This document shows, piece by piece, positions 51,207 through 62,489 of a stretch of DNA of 64,000 nt. The position numbers and the translations under genes were made by a program. The number at the start of each line of letters is the position of its first letter. The first letter of the stretch is position 1. This DNA comes from Cercis canadensis (Eukaryota; Streptophyta; Magnoliopsida; Fabales; Fabaceae), in assembly GCA_003255065.1 (NCBI GenBank), contig QAOA01007226.1:62001-126000 (forward strand). Direction: 5' to 3'. The notes below the pieces were generated by a model. That model searched no databases, was not told where the DNA came from, and worked only from the letters and a program-made list of their open reading frames with translations.

Positions 51207-52038
51207 TCCAGTCCCAGATAAAGTGAAACATAACAAAAATATCCGAGTCAGAAATAGGGATGAACCGAAACAGGGCCCTGGCCCAGATATAGTGACTCAC
51301 CAGGAAACTATCCAGCCCCAGATACAGTGAACCAGAAGAAAAATATCCGAGTTAGAAACAGGGATGAACCGAAACAGGGTCCCGGGGCAGATATAGTGAC
51401 TCACCAGGAAACTGTCCAGCCCCAGATACAGTGAACCATAAGAAAAATATCCGAGTTAGAAACAGGGATGAACCGAAAACGGGTCCCGGGGCAGATATAG
51501 TGACTCACCAGGAAACTGTCCAGCCCCAGATACAGTGAACCATAAGAAAAATATCCGAGTTAGAAACAGGGATGAACCGAAACAGGGTCCCGGGGCAGAT
51601 ATAGTGACTCACCAGGAAACTGTCCAGCCCCAGATACAGTGAACCATAAGAAAAATATCCGAGTTAGAAACAGGGATGAACCGAAACAGGGTCCCGGGGC
51701 AGATATAGTGACTCACCAGGAAACTGTCCAGCCCCAGGTACAGTGAACCATAAGCAAAATATCCGAGTTAGAAACAGGGATGAACCGAAACAGGGTCCCG
51801 GGGCAGATATAGTGACTCACCAGGAAACTGTCCAGTCCCAGATAAAGTGAACCATAAGAAAAATATCCGAGTCAGAAACAGGGATGAACCGAAACAGGGC
51901 CCTGGGCCAGATATAGTGACTCACCAGGAAACTATCCAGCCCCAGATACAGTGAACCAGAAGAAAAATATCCGAGTTAGAAACAGGGATGAACCGAAACA
52001 GGGTCCCGGGGCAGATATAGTTACTCACCAGGAAACTG
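51207..52038. repeat. Homogeneous run of eight 104-bp monomers
   Basis: TCCAG-type landmarks at 51,207, 51,311, 51,415, 51,519, 51,623, 51,727, 51,831, 51,935 and 52,039 are exactly 104 bp apart. Several neighbours between 51,415 and 51,730 are identical or differ by one or two bases and carry intact CCGAG, CCGAA and CCCGGG CpG sites. It is the least diverged part of the window. Confidence 0.9.
51492..51595 (+). repeat. Reference 104-bp monomer with three ~35-bp subunits
   Basis: This is a clean copy suited to define the monomer. It splits into three similar subunits: 51492-51526 (starts CAGATATAGTGA, ends GTCCAGCCC), 51527-51561 (starts CAGATACAGTGAACC, ends TATCCGAGTT) and 51562-51595 (starts AGAAACAGGGATGAACC, ends TCCCGGGG). 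Subunits 1 and 2 match at about 22 of 35 positions without gaps. Subunit 3 aligns to subunit 2 over AGAnACAG...TGAACC with a 3-bp insertion. Each subunit has a TCC-plus-G motif near its end. Subunits 2 and 3, and less so 1, carry an A-rich stretch. The third subunit carries a CCCGGG palindrome and two of the three CpG sites. Confidence 0.8.
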
Positions 52039-53269
52039 TCCAGTCCTCGATACAGTGCACTATAAGAAAAATATACGAGTTAGAAACATTTAGAAACAGG
52101 GATGAACCGAAACAGGGTCCCGGAGCAGATATAGTGACTCACCAGGAAACTGTCCAGTCCCAGATAAAGTGAACCATAAGAAAAATATCCGAGTTAGAAA
52201 AAGGGATGAACCGAAAACGGGTCCCGAGGCAGATACAGTGAACCAGAAGAAAAATATCTGAGTTAGAAACAGGGATGAACCGAAACAGGGTCCCGGGGCA
52301 GATATAGTGACTCACCAGGAATCTGTCCAGTCATAGATACAGTGAATTATAAGAAAAATATCCGAGTCAGAAACATTTAGAAATAGGGATGAACCGAAAA
52401 AGGGTCCCGGGGCAGATATAGTGTCTCACCAGGAAACTGTCCAGCCCCAGGTACAGTGAACAAAAGCAAAATATCCAAGTTAGAAATAGGGACGAACCGA
52501 AAACGGGTCCCGAGGCAGATATAGTGCCTCACCAGGAAACTGTACAGCCCCAGATACAGTGAACAAAAAGAAAAATATCCGAGTTAGAAACAATTAGAAA
52601 CTCGGATGAACCGAAAAAGGGTCCCGGGGCATATATAGTGACTCACCAGGAAACTGTCCAGCCCCAAGTACAGTGAACCATAAGCAAAATATCCGAGTTA
52701 GAAACAGGGATGAACCGAAAACGGGTCCCAGGGCAGATATAGTGACTCACCAGAAATCTGTCCAGTTCTAGATACAGTGAATTATAAGAAAAATATTCGA
52801 GTTAGAAACATTTAGAAACAGGGATGAATCGAAACAGGGTCCCGTGGCAGATATAGTGACTCACCAGGAAACTATCCAGCCCCAGATACAGTGAACCAGA
52901 AGAAAAATATTCGAGTTAGACATAGGGATGAACCGAAACAAGGTCCCGGGGCAGATATAGTGACTCACCAGGAAACTGTCCAGCCCCAGGTACAGTGAAC
53001 CATAAGCAAAATATCCGAGTTAGAAAAAGGGATGAACCGAAAACGGCTCCCAAGGCAGATATAGTGACTCACCAGGAAACTGTCCAGTCCTAGATACAGT
53101 GAATTATAAGAAAAATATTCAAGTTAGAAATAATTAGAAACAGGAATGAACCGAAACAGGGTCCCGGGGCAGAGATAGTGACTCACCAGGAAACTGTCCA
53201 GTCCTCTATACAATGAACTATAAGAAAAATATCCGAGTTAGAAACATTTAGAAACAGGGATGATCCGAA
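52039..53269. repeat. Right-domain satellite with G copy 3
   Basis: The segment contains a 114-mer, a 173-bp short-monomer dimer (52,153-52,325), AAGCAAAAT monomers and, from 52,690, the third copy of part of block G (GACATAGGG at 52,919, offsets 3,494 and 6,232 to the others). Confidence 0.78.
52153..52325. repeat. 104+69-bp dimer with short monomer
   Basis: Landmark spacing is 173 bp. The short unit reads GTCCCGAGGCAGATACAGTG, with one of the two CAGATA motifs and the 35 bp between them missing. It is a good type example of the class. Confidence 0.87.
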
Positions 53270-56179
53270 ACAGGGTCCCGGGGCAGATATATTGACTCAC
53301 CAAGAAACTGTCTAGCCCCAGATACAGTAAACCATATCAAAAATATCTAAGTTAGAAACAGGGATGAACCGAAAAGGGGTCCCGGGGCAGATATAGTGAC
53401 TCACAAGGAATCTGTCCAGTCCTAGATACAGTGAATTATGAGAAAAATATTCGAGTTAGAAACATTTAGAAACAGGGATAAACCGAAACAAGGTCCCAGT
53501 GCAGATATAGTGACTCACCAAGAAACTGTCCAGTCACAGATACAGTGAATTATAAGAAAAATATCCGAGTAAGAAACAGTTAGAAACAGGGATGAACAGA
53601 AACAGTGTCCCGGGGTAGATATAGTGACTCACCAGGAAACTGTCTAGCCCTAGATACAGTGAAGCGTAAGAAAAATATCTGAGTCAGAAACAGTTAGAAA
53701 CAGGGATGTACCGAAAGCGGGTCCCGGGGCAGATATAATGACTCACCAGGAGTCTGTCCAGTCCTCGATAAAGCGCACTATAAGAAAAATATACGAGTTA
53801 GAAACATTTAGAAACAGAGATGAACCGAAACAGGGTCCCGGAGCAGATATAGTGACTCAACAGGAAACTGTCCAGTCCGAGATAAAGTGAACCATAAGAA
53901 AAATATCCGAGTTAGAAATAGAGATGAACCGAAAACGGGTCCCGAGGCAGATATAGTGCCTCACCAGGAAACTGTCCAGCCCCAGATACAGTGAACCAAA
54001 GGAAAAATATCCAAGTAAGAAACAGTTAAAAAAAGGAATGAACCGAAACAGGGTCCCGGGGCAGATATAGTGACTCACCAGGAAACTGTCCAGCCCCAGG
54101 TACAGTGAACCATAAGCAAAATATCCGAGTTACAAAAAGGGATGAGCCGAAAACGGCTCCCGAGGCAGATATGTGACTCACCAGGAAATTGGCCAGTCCT
54201 AGATACAGTGAATTATAAGAAAAATATTCGAGTTAGAAATATTTAGAAACAGGGATGAACCGAAATAAGGTCCCGGGGCAGAGATAGTGACTCACTAAGA
54301 AACTGTCCGGTCTTCTATACAATGAACTATAAGAAAAATATCCGAGTTAGAAACATTTAGAAATCGGGATGAACCGAAACAGGGTCCCGGGGCAGATATA
54401 GTGACTCACCAGGAAAATGCCCAGTCCCAGATAAAGTGAACAATAAGAAAAATATTCGAGTCAGGAATAGGGATGAACCGAAACAGGGCCCTGGCCCAGA
54501 TATAGTGACTCACCAGGAAACTAGTCCGCCCCAGTTACAGTGAACCAGAAGAAAAATATCCGAGTTAGAAACAGGGATGAACCGAAATAGGGTCCCGGGC
54601 CAGATATAGTGACTCACCAGGAAACTATCCAGCCCCAGATAAATTGAACGAAAAGAAAAATATCCGAGTTAGAAACAGTTAGAAACAGGGATGAACCGAA
54701 AAAGGTCCCGGGGCAGATATAGTGACACACCAAGAAACTGTCCAGCCGCAGGTACAGTGAACCATAAGCAAAATATCCGAGTTAGAAAAAGGGATTAACC
54801 GAAATAGGGTCCCGGGGCAGATATAGTGACTCACCAAAAACTGTCTAGTCCTCGATACAGTGAACTATTAGAAAAATATCCGAGTTAGAAACATTTAGAA
54901 ACAGGGATGAACCGAAACAGGGTTCCGGGGCAGATATAATGACTCACTAGGAAACTGTCCAGTCCCAGATAAAGTGAACCATAAGAAAAATATCCGAGTC
55001 AGAAATAGGGAAGAACCGAAACAGGGCCCTGGCCCAGATATAGTGACTCACCAGGAAACTATGCAGCCCCAGATATAGTGAACCATAAGAAAAATATCCG
55101 AGTTAGAAACAGGGATGAACCGAAACAGCGTCCCAGGGTAGATATAGTGACTCGCCAGGAAACTGTCTAGCCCCAGATACAGTGAACCGTATGAAAAATA
55201 TCTGAGTCTAAAATGTTTAGAAACAGGGATGTACCGAAAGCGGGTCCCGGGGCAAACATAGTGACTCGCCAGGAGTCTGTCCATTCCTCGATAAAGTTCA
55301 CTATCAGAAAAATATCCGAGTTAGAAACATTTAGAAACTGGGATGAACCGAAACAGGGTCCTGGAGCAGATATAGTGACTCACCAGGAAACTGTCCAGTC
55401 CCAGATAAAGTGAACCATAAGAAAAATATCCGAGTTAGAAAAAGGGATGAACTGAAATTGGGTCCCGAGGCAGATACAGTGAACTAGAAGAAAAATATCT
55501 GAGTTAGAAAAAGGGATGAATCGAAACAGGGTCCCGGGGCAGATATAGTAACTCACCAGGAATCTGTCTAGTCATAGATACAGTGAATTATAAGAAAAAT
55601 ATCCGAGTTAGAAACATTTAGAAATAGGGATGAACCGAAAAAGGGTCCCGGGGCAGATATAGTGTCTCACCAGGAAACTGTCCAGCCCCAGGTACAGTGA
55701 ACAAAAGGAAAATATGCAAGTTAGAAATAGGGATGAACCGAAAACGGGTCCCGAGGCAGATATAGTGCCTCACCAGGAAACTGTACAACCCCAGATAGAG
55801 TGAACGAAAAGAAAAATATCTGAGTTAGAAATAATTAGAAACTGGGATGAACCGAAAAAGGGTCCCGGGGCATATATAGTGACTCACTAGGAAACTGTCC
55901 AGCCCCAAGTACAGTGAACCATAAGCAAAATATCCGAGTTAGAAACAGGGATGAACCAAAAACGGGTCACAGGGCAGATATAGTGACTCTCCAGAAATCT
56001 ATCCAGTTCTAGATACAGTGAATTATAAGAAAAATATTCGAGTTAGAAACATTTAGAAACAGGGATGAATCGAAACAGGGTCCCGTGGCAGATATGGTGA
56101 CTCACCAGGAAACTATCCAGCCCCAGATACAGTGAACTAGAAGAAAAATATTCGAGTTAGAAATAGGTATGATCCGAAA
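53270..56179. repeat. Duplicated block I, copy 1
   Basis: This block is followed directly by its second copy, giving a kilobase-scale tandem repeat. Matches are CAGTCACAG (53,531/56,440), GTTAGAAATAGAGATG (53,911/56,820), ATGTGACTC (54,171/57,080) and AAATCGG (54,361/57,270), all at offset 2,909 bp. Later offsets are 2,804 (copy 2 lacks a monomer plus one base), 2,795, 3,127 (copy 2 gains 332 bp, three monomers) and 3,186. It includes a short-monomer dimer at 55,394. Confidence 0.87.
55394..55565. repeat. 104+69-bp dimer with short monomer
   Basis: Landmark spacing is 172 bp, with CCGAGGCAGATACAGTGAACT. The counterpart in the second block I copy is at 58,580. Confidence 0.82.
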
Positions 56180-58520
56180 CAGGGTCCCGGGGCAGGTATA
56201 GTGACTCACCAAGAAACTGTCCAGCCCCAGATACAGTGAACCATATCAAAAATCTCTAAGTTAGAAACAGGGATGAACCGAAAAGGGGTCCCGGGGCAGA
56301 TATAGTGACTCACCAAGAATCTGTCCAGTCCTAGATACAGTGAATTATAAGAAAAATATTCGAGTTAGAAACATTTAGAAACATGGATGAACCGAAACAA
56401 GGTCCCGGGGCAGATATAGTGACTCACCAAGAAACTGTCCAGTCACAGATACAGTGAATTATAAGCAAAAGATCCGAGTAAGAAACAGTTAGAAACAGGG
56501 ATGAACGGAAACAGTGTCCCGGGGTAGATATAGTGACTCACCAGGAAACTGTCTAGCCCTAGATACAGTGAACCATAAGAAAAATATCTGAGTCAGAAAT
56601 AGTTAGAAACAGGGATGTACCGAAAGCGGGTCCCGGGGCAGATATAATGACTCACCAGGAGTCTGTCCAGTCCTTGATAAAGTGCATTATAAGAAAAATA
56701 TACGAGTTTGAAACATTTAGAAATAGGGATGAACCGAAACAGGGTCCCAGAGCAGATATAGTGACTCACCAGGAAACTGTCCAGTCCCAGATAAAGTGAA
56801 CCATAAGAAAAATATCCGAGTTAGAAATAGAGATGAACCGAAAACGGGTCCCGAGGCAGATATAGTGCCTCACTAGGAAACTGTCCAGCCTCAGATACAG
56901 TGAACTAAAGGAAAAATATCCAAGTAAGAAACAGTTAGAAAAAGGAATGAACCGAAACAGGGTCCCGGGGCAGATATAGTGACTCACCAGGAAACTGTCC
57001 AGCCCCAGGTACAGTGAACCATAAGCAAAATATCCGAGTTACAAAAAGGGATGAGCCGAAAACGGATCCTGAGGCAGATATGTGACTCACCAGGAAATTG
57101 GCCAGTCCGAGATACAGTGAATTATAAGAAAAATATTCGAGTTAGAAATATTTAGAAACAGGGATGAACCGAAATAAGGTCCCGGGGAAGAGATAGTGAC
57201 TCACCAGGAAACTGTCCGGTCTTCTATACAATGAACTATAAGAAAAATATCCGAGTTAGAAACATTTAGAAATCGGGATGAACCGAAACAGGGTCCGGGG
57301 CAGATATAGTGACTCACCAGGAAACTAGTCAGCCCCAGTTACAGTGAACCAGAAGAAAAATATCCGAGTTAGAAACAGGGATGAACCGAAACAGGGTCCC
57401 GGGCCAGATATAGTGACTCACCAGGAAACTATCCAGCCCCAGATACAGTGAACGAAAAGAAAAATATCCGAGTTAGAAACAGGGTTGAACCGAAAAAGGG
57501 TCCCGTGGCAGATATAGTGACACACCAAGAAACTGTCCAGCCGCAGGTACAGTGAACCATAAGCAAAATATCCGAGTTAGAAAAAGGAATGAACCGAAAT
57601 AGGGTCCCGGGGCAGATATAGTGACTCACCAAAAACTGTCTAGTCCTCGATACAGTGAACTATAAGAAAAATATCCGAGTTAGAAACATTTAGAAACAGG
57701 GATGAACCGAAACAGGGTTCCGGGGTAGATATAATGACTCAGTAGGAAACTGTCCAGTCCCAGATAAAGTGAACCATAAGAAAAATTTCCGAGTCAGAAA
57801 GAGGGACGAACCGAAACAGGGCCCTGGCCCAGATATAGTGACTCACCAGGAAACTATGCAGCCCCAGATATAGTGAACCATAAGAAAAATATCCGAGTTA
57901 GAAACAGGGATGAACCGAAACAGGGTCCCGGGGCAGATATAGTGACTCACCAGGAAACTGTCCAGCCCCAGATACAATGAACAAAAAGAAAAATATCCAA
58001 CTAAGAAACAGTTGGAAACGTGGATGAACCGAAACAGGGTCCTGGGGCAGATATAGTGACTCACCAGGAAACTTTCCAGTCCCAGATACAAGGAACCATA
58101 AGAAAAATATCTGACTCAGAAACAGGGATGAACCGAAACAGGGCCCTGGGCCTTAAATAGTGACTCACCCGGAAACTGTCCAGACCCAGATACAGTGAAC
58201 CATAAGAAAAATATCTAAGTAAGAAACAGTTAGAAACAGGGATGAATAGAAACAGCGTCCCAGGGTAGATATAGTGACTCGCCAGGAAACTGTCTAGCCC
58301 TAGATACAGTGAACCGTATGAAAAATATCTGAGTCTGAATTCTTTAGAAACAGGGATGTACCGAAAGCGGGTCCCGGGGCAAACATAGTGACTTGCCAGG
58401 AGTCTGTCCATTCCTCGATAAAGTTCACTATACGAAAAATATACGAGTTAGAAACATTTAGAAACTGAGATGAACGGAAACAGGGTCCTGGAGCAGATAT
58501 AGTGACTCACCAGGAAACTG

Positions 58521-58579
58521 TCACTGGGATAAACCGAAACAAGGTCCTGGAGCAGATATAGTGACTCACTAGGAAACTG
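58521..58579. repeat. Truncated 59-bp monomer
   Basis: GGAAACTGTC joins directly to ACTGGGATAAACC. Spacing is 59 bp, and the same 59-bp difference appears in the offset to block I copy 1, so the extra partial unit is specific to this copy. Confidence 0.82.
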
Positions 58580-58752
58580 TCCAGTCCCAGATAAAGTGGA
58601 CCATAAGAAAAATATCTGAGTTAGAAAAAGGGATGAACTGAAAACGGGTCCCGAGGCAGATACAGTGAACCAGAAGAAAAATATCTGAGTTAGAAACAAG
58701 GATGAACCGAAACAGGGTCCCAGGGCAGATATAGTGACTCTCCAGGAATTTG
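58580..58752. repeat. 104+69-bp dimer with short monomer
   Basis: Landmark spacing is 173 bp, with CCGAGGCAGATACAGTGAACC. Confidence 0.85.
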
Positions 58753-59302
58753 TCCAGTCATAGATAGAGTGAATTATAAGAAAAATATCCGAGTTAGAAA
58801 CATATAGAAACAGGGACGAACCGAAAAAAGGTCCCGGAGCTGAACTAGTGTCTCACCAGAAAACTGTCCAGCCCCAGGTACAGTGAACCATAAGAAAAAT
58901 ATCTGAGTTAGAAATAGGGATAAATCGAAAACGGGTCCCGAGGCAGATATAGTGCCTCACCAGGAAACTGTCCAGCCCCAGATATAGTGAACCAAAAGAA
59001 AAATATCCGAGTTAGAAACAGTTAGAAACTAGGATGAACCAAAAAAGGGTCCCGGGGCATATATAGTGACTCACCAGGAAACTGTCCAGCCCCAGGTACA
59101 GTGAACCATAAGCGAAATATCCAAGTTAGAAACATTTAGAAACAGGGATGAACCGAAACAGGGTCCCGGGGCAGATATAGTGACTCACCAGGAAACTGTC
59201 CAGTCCCAGATACAGTGAACCATAAGAAAAATATCCGAGTCAGGAATATGGATGAACTGAAACAGGGCCCTGGCCCAGATATAGTGACTCACCAGGAAAC
59301 TA

Positions 59303-59926
59303 GTCAGCCCCAGTTACAGTGAACCAGAAGAAAAATATCCGAGTTAGAAACAGGGATGAACCGAAACAGGGTCCCGGGGCAGATATAGTGACTCACCAGG
59401 AAACTGTCCAGCCCCAGATACAGTGAACCATAAGAAAAATATCCGAGTTAGAAACAGGGATGAACTGAAAACGGGTCCCGGGGCAGATATAGTGACTCAC
59501 CAGGAAACTGTCCAGTCCCAGATACAGTGAACCATAAGAAAAATATCCGAGTTAGAAACAGGGATGAACTGAAAAAGGGTCCCGGGGCAGATATAGTGAC
59601 TCACCAGGAAACTGTCCAACCCAGGTACAGTGAACCATAAGCAAAATATCCGAGTTAGAAACAGGGATGAACCGAAAACGGGTCCCGGGACAGATATAGT
59701 GACTCACCAGGAAACTGTCCAGCCCCAGATACAGTGAACCATAAGAAAAATATCCGAGTTAGAAACAGGGATGAACCGAAAAAGGGTCCCGGGGCAGATA
59801 TAGTGACTCACCAGGAAACTGTCCAGCCCCAGATACAGTGAACCATAAGAAAAATATCCGAGTTAGAAACAGGGATGAACCGAAAAAGGGTCCCGAGGTA
59901 GATATAATGACACACCAGGAAACCGT
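59303..59926. repeat. Second homogeneous run of 104-bp monomers
   Basis: Landmarks at 59,303, 59,407, 59,511, 59,615, 59,718, 59,822 and 59,926. The single 103-bp step comes from loss of one C (GTCCAACCCAGG). Units are close to the consensus seen at 51.2-52.0 kb. Confidence 0.87.
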
Positions 59927-60455
59927 CCAGCCGCAGGTACAGTGAACCATAAGCAAAATATCCGAGTTAGATATAGGGATGAACCGAAACAGGGTCCCGG
60001 GGCAGATATAGTGACTCACTAGGAAACTGTCCAGTTCTCGATTCAGTGAACTATGAGAAAAATATCCGTGTTAGAAACATTTAGAAACAGGGATGAACCA
60101 AAACAAGGTTCTGGGGAAGATATAGTGAGTCACCAGGAAACTGTCCAGTCCCAGATAAAGTGAACCATAAGAAAAATATCCGATTCAGAAATAGGGACGA
60201 ACCGAAACAGGACCCTGGGCCAGATATAGTGACTCACCAGGAAACTATGCAGCCCCAGATACAGTGAACCATGAGAAAAATATCCGACTCAGAAATAAGG
60301 ATGAACCGAAACAGGGCCCTAGGCCAGACATAGTGACTCACCAGGAAACTGTCCATCCCCAGATACAGTGAACCAGAAGAAAAATATCCGAGTTAGAAAC
60401 AGGGATGAACCGAAACAGAGTCCCGGGGCAGATATAGTGACTCACCAGGAATCTG

Positions 60456-60800
60456 TCCAGTCCTAGATACAGTGAATTATAAGAAAAATATCCGAGTTAG
60501 AAAAAGGGATGAACCAAAAACGGGTCCCGAGGCAGATACAGTGAACCAGAAGAAAAATATCTGAGTTAGAAACAGGGTTGAACCGAAACAGGGTCCCGGG
60601 GCAGATATAGTGACTCACCAGGAATCTGTCCAGTCCTAGATACAGTGAATTATAAGAAAAATATCCGAGTTAAAAAAGGGATGAACCAAAAACGCGTCCC
60701 GAGGCAGATACAGTGAACCAGAAGAAAAATATCTGAGTTAGAAAGAGGGTTGAACCGAAACAGGGTCCCGGGGCAGATATAGTGACTCACCAGGAATCTG
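60456..60800. repeat. Two tandem 173-bp dimers with short monomers
   Basis: Landmarks at 60,456, 60,629 and 60,801 give 173 and 172 bp. Both short units read GAGGCAGATACAGTGAACC. This is the only place where the 173-bp dimer itself is tandemly repeated. Confidence 0.87.
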
Positions 60801-61556
60801 TCCAGTCATAGATACAGTGAATTATAAGAAAAATATCCGAGTTAGAAACATTTAGAAACAGGGATGAACCGAAAAAAGGTCCCGGGGCAGAACTAGTGTC
60901 TCACCATGAAACTGTCCAGCCCCAGGTACAGTGAACCATAAGCAAAATATCCGAGTTAGAAATAGGGACGAACCGAAACAGGACCCTGGGCCAGATATAG
61001 GGACTCACCAGGAAACTATGCAGCCCCAGATACAGTGAACCATAAGAAAAATATCCGACTCAGAAATAAGGATGAACCGAAACAGGGCCCTAGCCCAGAT
61101 ATAGTGACTCACCAGGAAACTGTCCTGCCCCAGATACAGTGAACCAGAAGAAAAATATCCAAGTTAAAAACAGGGATGAACTGAAACAGGGTCCTGGGGC
61201 AGATATAGTGACTCACCAGGAAACTGTCCAGTTCCAGATACCCAACCATAAGAAAAATATCTGACTCAGAAAAAGGGATGAATCGAAACAGGGCCCTGGG
61301 CCTGAAATAGTGACTCACCCGGAAACTTTCCAGCCCCAGATACAGTGAACCATAAGAAAAATATCCGAGTAAGAAACAGTTAGAAACAGGGATGAGCAGA
61401 AACAGGGTCCCGTGGCAGATATAGTGACTCGCCAGGAATCTGTCCGGTCCTCGATACAGTGCACTATAAGAAAAATATACGAGTTAGAAACATTTAGAAA
61501 TAGGGATGAACCGAAACAGGGTCCCAGAGAAGATATAGTGACTTACCAGGAAACTA

Positions 61557-61728
61557 TCCAGGCCCAAATAAAGTGAACCATAAGAAAAATATCCGAGTTA
61601 GAAAAGTGATGAACCGAAAACGGGTCCCGAGGCAGATAAAGTGAACCAGAAGAAAAATATTTGAATTAGAAAGAGGGATGAACGGAAACAGGGTCCCGGG
61701 GCAGATATAGTGACTCACCAGGAATCTG
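61557..61728. repeat. 104+69-bp dimer with short monomer
   Basis: Spacing is 172 bp, with CCGAGGCAGATAAAGTGAACC. Confidence 0.82.
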
Positions 61729-61946
61729 TCCAGTCATAGATAAAGTGAATTATAAGAAAAATATCCGAGTTAGAAACATTTAGAAACAGGGATGAACCGA
61801 AAAAGGGTCCCGGGGCAGATATAGTGTCTCACCAGGAAACTGTCCAGCCCCAGGTACAGTGAACCATAAGCAAAATATCCGAGTTAAAAATAGGGATGAA
61901 CCGAAACAGGGTCCCGGGGCAGATATAATGACTCACCAGGAAACTG

Positions 61947-62119
61947 TCCAGCCCCATATACAGTGAACCATAAGAAATATATCAGAGTCAGAAACAGGGT
62001 TGAACCAAAAATGGGTCCCGAGGCAGATACAGTGAACCAGAAGAAAAATATCTGAGTTAGAAACAGGGATGAACCGAAACAGCGTCCCGGGGCAGATATG
62101 GTGACTCACCAGGAATCTG
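61947..62119. repeat. 104+69-bp dimer with short monomer
   Basis: Spacing is 173 bp, with CCGAGGCAGATACAGTGAACC. Confidence 0.85.
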
Positions 62120-62489
62120 TCCAGTCATAGATACAGTGAATTATAAGAAAAATATCCGAGTTAGAAACATTTAGAAACAGGGATGAACCGAAAAAGGGTC
62201 CCGGGGCAGATATAGTGTCTCACCAGGAAACTGTCCAGCCCCAGGTACAGTAAACCATAAGCAAAATATCCGAGTTAGAAATAGGGATGAACCGAAAACG
62301 AGTCCCGAGGCAGATATAGTGCCTCACCAGGAAACTGTCTAGCCCCAGATACAGTGAACCAAAAGAAAAATATCCGACTTAGAAACAGTTAGAAACTGGG
62401 ATGAACCGAAAAAGGGTCCCGAGGCATATATAGTGACTCACTAGGAAACTGTCCAGCCCCAGGTACAGTGAACCATCAGCAAAATATCC

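Larger units (their letters stand above)
56180..59120. repeat. Duplicated block I, copy 2
   Basis: This is the counterpart of 53,270-56,179. It differs by loss of one monomer near 57.29 kb, a three-monomer gain near 57.9-58.2 kb, and a truncated 59-bp monomer at 58,521. Confidence 0.85.
59927..62489. repeat. Right-domain satellite rich in short monomers
   Basis: The segment holds four of the ten 69-bp short monomers (dimers starting 60,456, 60,629, 61,557 and 61,947). GACTCAGAAATAAGG at 60,286 and 61,057 marks a ~771-bp duplication. AAGCAAAAT monomers alternate with short ones. Only satellite is seen. Confidence 0.75.

Noticed and set aside
1684..61318. Many 60-116-codon open frames, nearly all on the minus strand, with recurring protein words such as SHYICPGTLFRFIP
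   Set aside because: They are translations of the satellite monomer. The same words appear in all three frames as the 104-bp period shifts frame. Copies differ by frameshifts and stops, and no promoter, splice or domain evidence supports a gene.
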